Shown: one piece after another, positions 1 through 11,409 of the stretch
How the letters are laid out: each line of letters starts with the position of its first letter
Numbering within the stretch: position 1 is the stretch's first letter
DNA from: Macrosoma leucophasiata
Taxonomy: Eukaryota; Arthropoda; Insecta; Lepidoptera; Hedylidae
Direction: 5' to 3'
NCBI GenBank assembly: GCA_036365455.1
Contig: JAWQUS010000017.1
Coordinates: forward strand, 10,912,001-10,976,000
Length of the DNA stretch: 64,000 nt
Notes under the pieces: model-generated
The model's input: only the letters and a program-made list of their open reading frames with translations
What the model was told of the DNA's origin: nothing
The model's database searches: none
Program-made: the position numbers and the translations under genes

Positions 1-78
1 GTAGCAGGTGCTCCTATTCAGGCACAAATAGATATTTCACACTGAAAAAATTAATACTGTGATGTCACATCATCTTAT

Positions 79-243
79 CTTATCTTCACGCCAGGTCCCT
101 AACAGGGTAGGCAGAGATTGTGGAGCGCCAGTCATCTCGGTCCTGACACACTTTCCGTACTTCATCTACATTCATCATTCTCTTCATACATGCATGCCGA
201 TTCCTAAGACATTTGATCTCACATCATCGGTCAGTTTTGCAAA
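79..243 (+). repeat. Interspersed repeat family D (GTAGGCAGAG type), copy 1
   Basis: This segment contains the block 'caggtccctaacagggtagg' followed by a CGCC/TCTCGG block and 'cattctcttcatacatgc'. The same order recurs inverted at 60862-61016, as a fragment at 35566-35646 and as a short piece at 49929-49968. No coding capacity is visible. Multiple copies in both orientations mark it as a dispersed element, possibly the 3' tail of a retroelement, but I cannot name the family. Confidence 0.6.
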
Positions 244-1275
244 CATTTGATACAGATACCTACAATTATTTTTGTTATTCTTGAAACCATTTTAAAATTA
301 TGTTGAAATTTTAGACAGAAAATTTATTTTCAGCCTATCTTTGTTCATGCTCAGTATTATAACAATGGACTTATAAATCTAGATTTTCGTGCAGTATACT
401 TATTGTTTCGTAAGAAAAAACCTAGTCGAAGGAATATTGTAATGTCGCCTGCTTTATTCGCGACTTCCGTTGTCAACAAATACGAGTGTAGAAAAAGCAA
501 AAGAGAAAACAATGGTATTGTTGCTGAAAAAACAAATGGAAAGAGCCTACATAACTATAACTGTATGCACTTTTCCTGCCGGTCCGCGTCACGTAAAATG
601 TACAGCTTGCATTAAAAGCTTTTACATCTGTTTGCGCTATCGTCTACCAAAATAAAGCATTTATGCGATGAAAAAGTTTGCATGAAGGTACGTGTCTATG
701 CGTAAATCACTGACGTAGCTCATTTTTTTCATTTAGTATTCATAGGGATTTACAACTTTTAGCAGTACTATTTTTAAGTCCCCATCGATAGTCTCTACTA
801 TTTTATATCTATGTGGCATTTGTCACAGTTTCTTGTGGAAAAGATTCTTAAGAGTCGTTCCCACAAATGTTTTCTTCAAAAAAGTACCAATAAATATTAC
901 TTAACGCTTCCAGGATTTCAAGGCAGGAGGGAAGCCAGTCAGAATATAATTGAGTTTGTACAATCTCAATTTTCTGATACAATTACATCGAGTATCTAGA
1001 CTATTCTAGACAGTAAAAATCGAGTGTCTGTACATCACATATTTTTCCAAAAAACTGATAGAGGGCGATTAAAAAAGAGTAACAGAAAGCAAAAATACAA
1101 TTTTTGAAATTTTCATCAGTCTATCTGATTGTCTGGTACGTTTTAACTTGGAATCTCACTTCACAGGTGGATTACATATAATTGTCATACGTTGTCAAAA
1201 CTTTATTTCGTCAACATCGGTAAAGGGGCAAAAAAGGTATAGTCAATTGAAAATTTACTTCAAGCACTGCTTCAA
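244..1275. other. AT-rich intergenic DNA, nothing recognised
   Basis: Only short chance ORFs of about 60-70 codons occur here. None has family motifs, splice-supported extension or a repeat partner that I could find in the window. Confidence 0.5.
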
Positions 1276-1527
1276 AACTTTTAAACAGCCGGACCTCAAA
1301 GCCGTAGGGACATCGCATTACCTAATCTATTAACCACCAAACGCTAATAAATGACTTCGTAATAACTATCCAACAGGCAAAACAACTTAGGGTCTAGTCT
1401 AGGATGGCAACGCATATGCATTTTGACTATCAGATTTTTGTATAGATGTCTATAGCCTGCAGTCTTACCTACTTACTAGCCATGTTAACTGCATGCTTGT
1501 TTGCCACTGTCATTACATAAAAAATCA
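1276..1527 (+). repeat. SINE-like family A, diverged copy
   Basis: The order of family A landmarks is preserved: 'cattacctaatctat', the GGTGGCAACGCAT-like block, 'gcattttgac', 'tctatagcctgcagt', 'gttaactgcatgcttgttt' and the terminal 'cattacataaaaaa'. The 5' third is degraded. Family A has about twenty copies here in both orientations, with a conserved start (ACTGGTGGTAGAG) and an A-rich end. Confidence 0.75.
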
Positions 1528-2517
1528 TCTTCTGTGCCGAAAACCTCCGTTTTGTTTTTTTTGTAGACTTAAAATAACGATAGCTGCGGTTTGAAATTGG
1601 TGCTATTCGAGTCTTATGCACCATAAAGGAGGATAAATACTTACACACTTCCGTATCTAAAGACTGTCATTTGTAATTGTTGAAGAATAAATAAAAATTG
1701 CAGAGTTAATGAAAAGTCAATTAGTAGAACCTTTATATATCTCAGTAAATCTCATCTCTGTTCCTGATCATTCTAATCACCGGGAATTTGAATTGCAAAG
1801 CGTGCATCTAAGGCAAAATCGACTCCCGCTAGTTGCATTCTTGTTATTTCCATGAAAGTCTTTTTTTTATTTGTGAGTGAACAATTCTGATCTTTAACAT
1901 TTTCAGTATGTCAATATATACAAAAACTACGTAAATCCTTAAAAAATCTTCTTCATACCTGTTAAGTTGTATAATTTGTGTACACAAATTTGTTTGTTTT
2001 TATACCAATAGATGGCGCTAGTGTAGAATTGTGTTAATTATAGAACGCGCTGTAGAGATTTTTTGTTTGTTGAGTAACTCCTAATATTGTTAATAATATA
2101 CTCTCTCGTTCTGGACTTGGTAGGTTCTTCGGCAATCGTCATAAGTACCTTGTGGGCCTACTGGGACATTTTTGGATTTGTACACTACCTATAACAATAA
2201 GACCTATAATACCTAGTACCTATAATAATAACAATAAATTTTAAACAAACAAACATATTTCAACGTAGAATACTGTGATATTACCTACCTACCTACCTGT
2301 CTAATAACTGAAAAAAGTCAATGTAGGCACTAGTATACTTTAATGGTTTTTACAACCGTGTGCTGAGAAAATATACCAACTCAAGCAACATTTATGACCG
2401 CATGCGTTTAGTTTTTATGGGTAATAATTCACAACGCCGCCATCATACCCCATTTAATATGCTCACTAAGTTAAGTGCTATTTGCATCTGTACGGTTGAA
2501 TTCACCCCAAATCTCTG
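1528..2517. other. Intergenic DNA with short simple repeats
   Basis: No gene or dispersed element was recognised. A short ACCT-type run lies near 2284-2300. Confidence 0.5.
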
Positions 2518-2557
2518 CACAAATGCTTGTCATACATCTGTATGACAAGCATTTGTG
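2518..2557. repeat. Perfect 18-bp hairpin, 4-nt loop
   Basis: Left arm 2518-2535 (CACAAATGCTTGTCATAC) is the exact reverse complement of 2540-2557. The loop is ATCT. The arms are not AT-only, so chance is unlikely. No flanking element or terminator context is seen. Confidence 0.85.
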
Positions 2558-2837
2558 CTTCTCATAACTAGACGGCTAGCTTATTTTTAGGACATAGAAT
2601 CAGCAATGCCATCCAAGTAGCCGTTACTTATAATAGCAGTTAGGATAACATAGTCTAGATATAATTCGTTAATTTATTCTATGCGTAGTCTTGTAAATAT
2701 TGTTTTGGAAACATGTAATATTAATACTATCTCTATTGAACTACGTTGAATATGATAGAAAAATATTTATCATAAAGAATAATTTTTAGAGTAATCAGTG
2801 ACCGGTCCAATCCAGTAACTGTATGACCACTAGATAA

Positions 2838-4507
2838 TCTATACTTACTCGTATAATAAATCTGTAGAAGTGTGAATTCTGTACATTAAAAATATTGAAA
2901 AAATGAATACCAAGGGATGTTATTAGATCTATACCGAACACAAATATGTGATTAGAAAATTTTTTGTCTGTCTGTCTGTCTGTTTGTTTGTTCAAGCATC
3001 AAATAAAAACTACGGGTCCGATTACAATGAAACTTGGTATGATTATACTTTAACCTTTGGCGCACAACATTGGGTACTTTTTATCCCGGAAAAATGTCTG
3101 TTTGTCTGAGTGTTTGTGCACGCTAAAATCAGAAACGGCTTATTCGATTTGCGGTTTTCACTAATATATTGTGGTAAGTTTCACTTAACATTTAGTGTTT
3201 GTTTCATGTGAATCGGTTCAGAAATAAAAAAGTTATGTCAATATAAAGAATCGTATCGAATATTTTTAATCTATTCTGTATCTTAGTCCTATCCTTTAGG
3301 GAGTTTCGTACCTAATAGGTAAAAACGGACCCTACGGATAACTAATCCTCCGCTGTCTGTCTGTCTGTCTGTCTGTCCGTCCGTCCGTCCGTCTGTCTGT
3401 CACCGGGCTGTATCTTATAAATAGTGATAGCTAGAAAGCTAACATTTTCACAAATTATGTATTTCTGTTACCGCTATAATGTATACGCTTAAAATGTTCA
3501 CAGAATTTTTAGGTCTTATGTTGTATTGTAGCTTTCATAATAAATCTACATACATACAAATAAATAAAATTGGAGTGTCTGTTTGTAATATTAACCGCTT
3601 TTTACTAAACGCATATGTATGTATACACGGTACATATACCAAAACAACATTTTATACAATTTTTGTCTGTCTGTCTGTCTGTCTGTTTGGCGGGGCTAAT
3701 CTTGGGAACGGCTTGAGCGATTTTGACGGGACTTTCACTGGCAGATAGCTGATGTGATAAGCAGTTACTAAGGCTACTTTTATCTCCATACATCCATACA
3801 TACATACATACATACATACCTACATACCTACATACAAATAGGTAGAATTGGAGTGTATCCAACTTTGACGGGACTTCCATGGGTAGGTAGCTGATGTAAC
3901 AAGGAGTAACTTAGGCTACTTTTATCTCCATACATCCATACATACATACCGACATACAAATAAGAAGAATTGGAGTGTCTTCGACTTTGACGGGACTTTC
4001 ACTGGCAGATAGCTGATGTGATGAGGAGTAACTTAGGCTACTTTTATCTCCATACAACCATACATACATACCTACATACAAATAAACAGAATTTGAGTGT
4101 CTCCGATTTTGACGGGACTTTCACGGGCAGATAGCTGATGTGATAAGGAGTAACTTAGGCTACTTTTATCTCCATACAACCATACATACATACCTACATA
4201 TAAATAAACAGAATTTGAGTGTCTCCGATTTTGACGGGACTTTCACGGGCAGATAGCTGATGTGATAAGGAGTAACTTAGGCTACTTTTATCTCCATACT
4301 ACCATACATACATACTAACCTACATACAAATAAACAGAATTTGAGTGTCTCCGATTTTGACGGGACTTTCACTGGCAAATAGCTGATGTAATAAGGAGTA
4401 AATTACGCTACTTTTATACTAGCTGCGACCACGACTTCGTCTTCGTCCGGGTAGATACTGAACAATCATACTTTTTCTCACGTAGACGAAGTCGCGGGCA
4501 CAGCTAG
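2838..4507 (+). mobile_element. Non-autonomous Helitron with internal minisatellite, copy 1
   Basis: The 5' end is TCTATACTTACTC preceded by A. The 3' end is ...GTCGCGGGCACAGCTAG followed by T, which is the Helitron signature (5' TC, 3' CTRR, insertion between A and T without target duplication). A subterminal inverted pair (GACTTCGTCT / AGACGAAGTC) precedes the CTAG end. Inside are blocks with CTGT/CCGT microsatellites near 3356-3400 and 3666-3690, and a minisatellite at about 3710-4410. No Rep/helicase ORF is present, so it must have moved in trans. A near-identical element lies inverted at 40322-41969. Confidence 0.85.
3710..4410 (+). repeat. Minisatellite of about 120-bp units inside Helitron copy 1
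   Basis: About six direct units each contain TTTGACGGGACTTTCAC, GCAGATAGCTGATGTGATAAG, GGCTACTTTTATCTCCATAC, a CATA run and CAAATAAACAGAATTTGAGTG. Unit length varies with the CATA run, and the first spacing is longer. The inverted copy at 40.3-42.0 kb carries about four such units. Confidence 0.85.
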
Positions 4508-4692
4508 TCTTAAATAAATTGCGCTTCAATGATGCAAAACGAACATGATACTGTTTTCACGTATCGTTAAATGTAAAGTGGATTGTCATGCTCTACAGAT
4601 AACAATATTTCGATACGTTAATAATCTGGATGAAAATCAGCTTTCATCATATTTACCTGTGTATGAAAGTCGTAAAGAAATCTTTAATGTAA

Positions 4693-4900
4693 CTAGCTGC
4701 CTCGACGAACTTCGTATCGCTCTAGAGGTATAAAAAAATAAATATCCACAAAATCGAAAAAAAATGGTGACAATCACCCTTACCATTAAGGGATACAAAA
4801 AATAGACTACAACCGATTCCCATACCTACCAAATATACACACAAAATTTCATAATGATCGGTCCTTATTATTTAAGGAGTTTTAATCCTCCGCTGTTCAA
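4693..4900 (-). mobile_element. Helitron-like fragment, 3' end at CTAG
   Basis: On the minus strand this ends ...GATACGAAGTTCGTCGAGGCAGCTAG followed by T. Upstream in that orientation lie 'gattttgtggatattt' and a GGTAGG(T/A)ATG..AATCGG block, also seen at 45417-45943 and 17500-17650. It is non-coding, and the 5' boundary was not resolved. Confidence 0.6.
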
Positions 4901-5059
4901 TGGTGTTCGGTCAATATACTTAAACTTAAGTCCAATAAGTGATAATCTAAACCAATTGTGGTACGGTGGTCTACATACTCTACATTATACCGTTTTTGTT
5001 TTCTTACTCTTTGCGAGCAATTTGGCCAACACTGCAGTGGGTTAACAACAAGTTAACAT

Positions 5060-6655
5060 ACGGGTTTTGGCGGGAACCTTGAAAGAGGCGTGTGGTGTTC
5101 TTATTTTATTTAATTTTCTTGGCGTATTTTTGAGTTATATTAAATAAAGTTGGTGGCATTTTGTTTGATATAGTCTTATTACAGTGCCCGTGTATAGTGA
5201 AATAGAATAATAGTGCGAAAACACGTCCTTTCGGGTTGCCTCCAAAACTTCATTGTAAATGTTCCGGTAAAGTAGCCATCACTTTACTCGAATTACTGAC
5301 TGTAACTCACTTGAATGACATAATAAATAATTGACTGACTGACTATATTCTAACTAAAGCTGCTTAATTATATACGAATATGAAATATCGTTTTACTTGA
5401 CACTGGCAATATGCGTAACAGAACAGCCATAATAAAAAAAAAGTTAATGTACAAAAAATTGGAGTTCTCAATAAATCTGTTGCTAGACTTAATAATGCCT
5501 ATTACATTGCTATCTAACCAGAATTCAAGTAGGCACGCACCACTGGATACCTAATCTATTTGTCACTATATATTTAATTTTATGGTAGTGCTACCGTGTT
5601 CCAATAACATATGGCCATTTTATTTCTGTCATACAGGCATAACTTAAACTTCAGGACACCACATCCTCCCGCTTATAACACATGCTACAGTATTAATTTA
5701 TCATCAACCTCAAATTTACTTTCAAGCTTACGTAGCTTGAAAATCACTTTCATGACTTGAATTTCAAATACGTAGAGCGTCGGCTTGACAAGATGACGCC
5801 GTTCGAAAAAATGCCTTCGACCGACATTAATATAGCTCTACCATGTGCATTGTGCACAGACTGATACTCATTCATACACTTTACACACTGAAAAAATATC
5901 TTTTAAACATTTCAAAGCATTTCAAAAGATAAAAAGATTTATCTTTCTTAGTTTGCGTTGGAAATTCATCTTTTACGCGATACTAAAAGGCAATTTTCCA
6001 ATTTGTGTTTATTATGTACATATATATAATTGGTTTGGTTTTCCTTGTCGTACAGCTGTAGGTACACCTCCGTTTATGTTCATATATTATTTTATCGCTA
6101 CCTACCCTTTTAAAGCACTCAAGGATCCATTATAAATTATTGCGGTTTCTGTTAGTGTTTAGTTTTATTATCGCTTAAGTTGATAACCCTTAAGTAGAAT
6201 GACTTGAAAACTTGGTTTTGATGAATTATTTCGAAATAAATAAATACATTTATGTATTAATGTATACTTTAAAACACCGGCTAAATGTTTTTGTCTCATG
6301 GAATAGGTGCTGAGTCACAGAATCGCACTGGACCAAAAGGACTCGGAAGGCACCGCATCTCACAAATCCGTGTAGTCTAATGGCCGAATACTCAAAGGTC
6401 ACTCAATTTTAGGCAACCCTCAAATGTGCGCTATCTCTATCGCTTGAACGTGTTTTATGAACACAGAAGACTTTTAAGTCCCACTTGTATTAGAGTGACG
6501 TTTGAGTATTTGGCTGTAAGGCTGCCTGTCCAAAGGTTGTGTGTCCCGGGGCCCAAGATAGATGCTTACTGCAATAAAATAGCTATAGAACATATTTAAT
6601 ACCTACCTACCATTATAGAACTAAAGGCGATAGTTAATTGCCAAAATAGTATAAC
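5060..6655. other. AT-rich intergenic DNA, nothing recognised
   Basis: I found no convincing coding exon, RNA gene or known repeat family here. The longest ORFs are under 100 codons and have no motif. Confidence 0.5.
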
Positions 6656-6664
6656 GAATCTATA

Positions 6665-6925
6665 TATTTATATAAAAATCAATTGCTGTTCGTTAGTCTC
6701 GCTAAAACTCGAGAACGGCTGGACCGATTTGGCTAATTTTGGTTTTGAATGATTTTTGGAAGTCCAGGGAAGGTTTAATAGGTAAGAATATGAAGAAATT
6801 GAAGGAAAATAGTAAAACCCACAATTTTATTTTTCCATACAAATAGTCCGTATCTATCAAACCTTTCACACATTATTTTATGGTGAGGCAATACGAAGTT
6901 TGCCGAGTCGTATTAGTATTAAAAT
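6665..6925 (+). repeat. Interspersed repeat family G, copy 1
   Basis: It starts at 'aaaatcaattgctgttcgtt', followed by TAGTCTCGCTAAAACTCG, GGCTGGACCGATTTGGC and TTTTTGGAAGTCCAGGGAAGG. The same string of blocks occurs at 55587-55700. The 'accgattt' motif is common in lepidopteran non-autonomous elements. No coding sequence. Confidence 0.6.
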
Positions 6926-7247
6926 AAAAGCATCCTTAAATAAATGTTGTCCAGTAGACTAAAATAATATGACACGTGTTAGTGTTTTACTGTAGTGTCA
7001 TTTAAAGCACATATTTTTATATATTATCAAGGCTCTATATTTATGTTATAACTCATACAGACTAACAGTGCATGAGTGAAATGAATAAACGTGGGAGTCC
7101 ACGAGTCTTTTTAAAAATATCAGTTTATAGGTGTATTATGAACTGACATGAGGAACCTGCAAGATCCCACGCAATCCGTATGACCTCGACTTCAACTCGA
7201 TGGCCAAATGTTCGTTGCTTTTTTATGAGATTATGTAATATAAGTAG

Positions 7248-8045
7248 TAATTAATAATAATAATAATAAGAGAGGGGGCAGAGCAGTTTGTGGCGAGCTG
7301 TTGGTGAGTAGCGACACCACCCCCTACCATCATCTCGAGTTCCTCCGAGAGAACTGGGCTCCGCCTCGTCCGCCACACAGAGGTACGGCCGGACAGAGCA
7401 TCAGGTCTCTCACCTCTGGCTTGCCTTCATTGGCCGGTCAGAGTGGGGCGCTAGAGGTATGGCATTTGCAGAAATTTAGATAATAGGCTGTTGTCTAAAT
7501 TTCTGAAAGAGCCATACACTCGGGGGTGGAAGTGTCTAAAGGCATAATAGCGGGGAAGCCCGCTCCGAGCTCGAGATTACTCGCTCGTGATGGTGAATCC
7601 GGGGCCACACCTCTCGACACCCCCAGCCTCTCTCAACAGTGTTGCCCCCTGTCGACCATCGGGTTGGCTGTTTGGGGGGCCCACCAAGGAGAGGCGAGTC
7701 ACCACCTGCCTAAAGTAGGATTCGATAATGTGAGATGTTGAATATAGGCAGGTGCCGGATCTCACTCCATAGGCCCAGCCAGCTAGTCCCCCCAGTTCAC
7801 CCACATAGCCCAAAGTTTGGCAAATCACTTTTCATTACTATAGTCCCATTATATTCTGCGGGGTCTGTCTGTGTCTGTATTAACTATTGATGCAGTCAGA
7901 GAGAGGTCCCGCCGAATATAACCCATTACAAAGTAGATCAAAATTCTCGAAAGGGCCTCTACGTGTTGGACCCCCCATGTCCCCGCGCAAGCCTGACAAA
8001 GGTCCGGGGTTCAAATTGGACCCCGTGCTGACGAGAGATAATAAT
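7248..8045 (+). mobile_element. GC-rich element bounded by TAA repeats (LINE-type candidate)
   Basis: A block of about 0.78 kb is much richer in GC than its surroundings. It begins directly after TAATAATAATAATAAG and ends at GATAATAATAAAA. It contains a 12-bp inverted pair (7469-7480 / 7494-7505) around TAATAGGCTGTTG. The ORFs are short and unrecognised. Insertion into TAA repeats is known for Dong/R4-type non-LTR retrotransposons, and a retroelement tail of an endonuclease class that includes them lies at 18.5-19.2 kb. This could therefore be an internally deleted copy with untranslated regions. That link is inference. Confidence 0.35.
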
Positions 8046-8599
8046 AAAATTCATTTATTTTCTCTCACAAAAAAAGGTTGATAGGGTTACAATAAACACA
8101 CAACTCACTTAGATAATTAATTATAAACATTAATTTACAATTTTCGTAATTACGACGCAACGACTTTCCACAGATTATATAGACTATGTTCGAGTTTGAC
8201 GTCCAGTTATAGGGATGGGATTATTTTTTTTTATTCCGTTTTTTCTGTTCATTTAAAAATACTTCGTCGATTAAAATGCAGGTAATACAATAAATATTTC
8301 AAAAGAATGTATACGTTTTTTTGATGGATGTATATCATTCACTGGCGATCATTATCTTTCATATTGAAATACTCATTCTAAGGACCTAGATCACTCAATT
8401 ATTCACATCACTATATTTTCGGTACGCCATATTTGTTTACCTTTTGTGCCAAGTTTATCTGAATGGGGTAAAGGAGTAGATGACCTATGTTACAAGTCAC
8501 CAGGACTCGATTTTTTGTTCAAATTTGTTAGTATCTTTAGCATAATTTTGATTTCATAAAGTCACGTGTAAGTGTTACTGCGTAAAAACGATATGATAT

Positions 8600-8722
8600 T
8601 GTTTTATTTATTTATTTATACTTTAATGCACAAGAACAGTACAAAGGGCGGACTTAATGCCACTAGGCATTATCTCCCAGTCAACCATTGGGTAGTACAG
8701 AAAAACGACGAAGAGGTGCAGG
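8600..8722 (-). repeat. LINE 3'-end-like fragment with TATT tail
   Basis: A TTTATTTATTTATTTATACTT run is followed by 'gcacaagaacagtacaaagg', GCGGACTTAATGCC and CTCCCAGTCAACC. This resembles the reversed 3' end and simple tail of a non-LTR element. The similarly organised sequence at 37426-37520 does belong to reverse transcriptase coding sequence. Assignment is by analogy. Confidence 0.4.
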
Positions 8723-9270
8723 AATGATTCAATTGAATCTTAAGACATAAAGAAAAGAAAAAAAAAACATAGTGACGTAATTATTTATGAATATATTAAA
8801 ATATACGTACATATATAAATATATATAGAATAAACAATACTTATACCTACATATAGTAATATAAATATATACATAAATAATGATGCTATTGAGTGTTGAA
8901 TAGAAAGTTGGCCATAATTTATAGAGCATATTTAAGGAAATGACAACGAATTTTGGACTTAAATGCAACTTTGCTTCGAGCTTTTCTTATGTCAACGGTT
9001 ATTGTTAACAATCCGTTTAGGACAAAGTTTCTATCCGGTCTAGTACTACTAAGCCAGACTGAAGCTTTATTGTAGACATGAAGCGGTAGCTTTGCCTACA
9101 GCTTCTAGAAACACGAAATGGATGCTAAATGTAAGTATTAATATATACCCAAGCTATATATATATATATACATATACAAATTACATATATATGTATATAT
9201 ATATACAAATACTCAAGCTTTGTCAATGTCGTTTCGAGTATAATGTACTTAATAGATATTACCAAACATT
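8723..9270. other. Very AT-rich spacer with TA-rich simple repeats
   Basis: ATATAT-type low-complexity stretches occupy about 8790-8880 and 9151-9210. No gene is supported. Confidence 0.6.
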
Positions 9271-9287
9271 ATTTATGACTTTTGTCA

Positions 9288-9563
9288 GAGTTCCAGTGTA
9301 AGGGCTCGAGAGCGTAGGGATCACCGCATTACCTAATCTATCTGCCGCCAAGTGATAGTGTTCATCAGTATCGAGTTCTAGTTAGATGGTAATGTACGAC
9401 CCCGTAATAACTATCACAGAGACAAAACAACTAAGGTCTCAGGGGTGGCAACGCATCTGCATTTTGACCTCTGATCTTTGTGTGGGTGTCTATATGCTAC
9501 AGTCATCACTTAACATCAATGTGAACTGCATTCTTATATGCCACCTTTATTACATGAAAAAAT
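9288..9563 (+). repeat. SINE-like family A copy
   Basis: It shows GTTCCAGTGTAAGGGCTCGAG, 'caccgcattacctaatctat', CTCAGGGGTGGCAACGCATC, GTGTGGGTGTCTATATGCT, 'caatgtgaactgcattctta' and the end 'attacatgaaaaaa'. It is nearly full length, about 275 bp. Confidence 0.85.
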
Positions 9564-9864
9564 CTAGTTCGGAAAAAAATATAACAGGATCATTTGGCTC
9601 AAGTCACATCAAGGCGGTAGCGGCAAGTGAAGCGACGAATACACGCAGCATTATGACCCTTAGAGCGTATTCTGAAAATATATTTAAAAAATCCAGATTC
9701 AAATAAGAAAATAGGAAAAATTGGCTATAGTTAGGAAACGTATTATTTGTGCGAGATTACTGGGGAAATTGGATAAACTGGTAATTGGGTTCAATGGTCT
9801 ATAAAATCCAAAGACGGGTCGTCTATCGATTTTATATTTTACACATTGTACAATTTTCCTTTAC

Positions 9865-9908
9865 GTTCAAATATACCTGAACCCTTAGAGGTTCAGGTAT
9901 ATTTGAAC
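9865..9908. repeat. Perfect 18-bp hairpin, 8-nt loop
   Basis: GTTCAAATATACCTGAAC at 9865-9882 is exactly complementary to 9891-9908. The loop is CCTTAGAG. Confidence 0.85.
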
Positions 9909-10326
9909 GGTAATAAGACCTTCGAGCATCAGACCGTCTGTCTGTGTATCACAGAGGTGAATGTTAGTTTCTGAAATCAAAATTGTTCTAATGTTGTAGT
10001 TGTAGGTATCCTTCCTACCTATATAAAAAATTATGGGTACAGAAGGTAAACATTCTGTACCTTACAGCCGATTTTAACTGCATGAACCTAACCTTTTTAT
10101 TCGTAGGATCGTTATGGAATATTTTCGGTACAGAACCCTTATTAATATGTTTGTTGAGTGTGTACCTTTACACGAGTATACAATTAAATGTTGTGACTAG
10201 ACGTTTGTAAGACGACGCTCTATTTACCGAAAAGTTAAAGGATTTACCTGGCCAACAACCGTGCAATGATTGATTGCTATGTTGCTTTCCAGGAAATGGC
10301 GCATCATTTTGAGATTTTTTGTTGTA

Positions 10327-10960
10327 AAAACCGGACAAGTGCGAGTTCGACTCGCGTGGTGAGGGTTCCGTAATTTAAATAAATATTTTTGTATATATTA
10401 CAGATTTAAAATGCAGGGACATAGCGGTTACGGTGGTACCGGCAGGGGGGGGGTTTATATTATTAAGAATTTTCGATTTAATTTGAATACTCAAACTTCT
10501 TATAGGTTTTCCAGTAATCTATTTCAAGCAAAGAACAATTTTCCAAATTTTTAAAAAATTTTAACTTCAGTTGTTTCGGAGATAGGGTGGGGAATGGTCA
10601 ATTTTCGTCGTTTTTCTTAAATAACTTCAAATTTGTTTATGCAAAAATTATGAAAAAATATATCTGAGATGCTGACAACAACCTCTTTCATTTGATATGT
10701 CACACGACACAGTTTACGATTTTTTTTTTAATTTTCTGATTTACAACCCGAAAGTGTTTAAAATTTATTATTTTACTTGACGTGTTCATCTATGGATCAC
10801 CAATTTACATATATTCGTCAAATTTCAACTCAATCGGTCGAGTAGTTTCGGAGCAAATTGGCTGTGACAGACGGACAGACAGACAGACAGACAGGCAGAC
10901 AGACGCACGAGTGATCCTATAAGGGTTGCTTTTTTCCTTTTAAGGTACGGAACCCTAAAA
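10327..10960 (+). repeat. Family F element (CCGGACAAGTGCGAG ... GGTACGGAACCCT)
   Basis: It starts AAACCGGACAAGTGCGAG, carries a GACAGACAGACA run at about 10866-10905 and ends CCTATAAGGGTTGC..GGTACGGAACCCTAAAAA. Reverse-oriented relatives lie at 15032-15702 and 19918-20556. It is non-coding. This layout (conserved ends and a GACA run) is typical of microsatellite-associated lepidopteran repeats. Confidence 0.75.
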
Positions 10961-11061
10961 ATGAGAATTATTCCTGTTTTCCGTCGACATTACGATACTA
11001 TTGTAGATTGAAGAATACGTCTTTTTATAATGAGGAGCTTCACATGAAAAAATAGACGATA

Positions 11062-11282
11062 TAGACCACAGCAGGATACATAGTTCGAAGAATGGACGTT
11101 GAGGCAGGAAAGTTTTCGAATACCAACCGCGGACCGGAAGACGAAGCGTAGGTGGCCTCCCACGAGGTGGACCGAGTATCTGGTGAAAGTTGCGAGAAAT
11201 CGCTGACTGAGGGCGGCCCAAGACCGTTCGTTGTGGCAATGTTTAGGTAAGGTTTTTGTCCAGGAGTCCAGCAGAGAGGAGC
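11062..11282 (+). pseudogene. RTE-like reverse transcriptase, C-terminal fragment
   Basis: In one frame the sequence reads ...RRWPPTRWTEYLVKVARNR, a stop (TGA), then LRAAQDRSLWQCLGKVFVQ. Insect RTE-type retrotransposon polyproteins commonly end with an R-rich block, G/P-x-PTRW, a VKVA segment, RAAQDR.LW..LG and AFVQ. Only the extreme C-terminus survives, with at least two in-frame stops (near the start and after VARNR). The hAT element at 11410 inserted about 130 bp downstream. Confidence rests on motif order, not on a search. Confidence 0.55.
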
Positions 11283-11401
11283 AGAAACTATCTGAAAACT
11301 CACAGAAGATGAGGTTTAATAAAAAGGTTTAAGGAGATTTAAAAAATGGGCGTAAGTTTAAAAATTACCTTCAAGAATCGCAGGAATGACGCAGGAAGAT
11401 T

Positions 11402-11409
11402 GAATGGAG
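11402..11409 (+). repeat. Left target site duplication of the hAT element
   Basis: GAATGGAG, identical to 14429-14436. Confidence 0.93.

Noticed and set aside
3710..4410. Regularly spaced direct repeats resembling a CRISPR array
   Set aside because: The units are continuous tandem copies of about 120 bp without unique spacers, inside a Helitron in animal DNA.
7526..7828. ORFs of 71-83 codons on both strands in the GC-rich block
   Set aside because: They overlap in opposite directions, show no recognised motif and are explained by low stop density at high GC.
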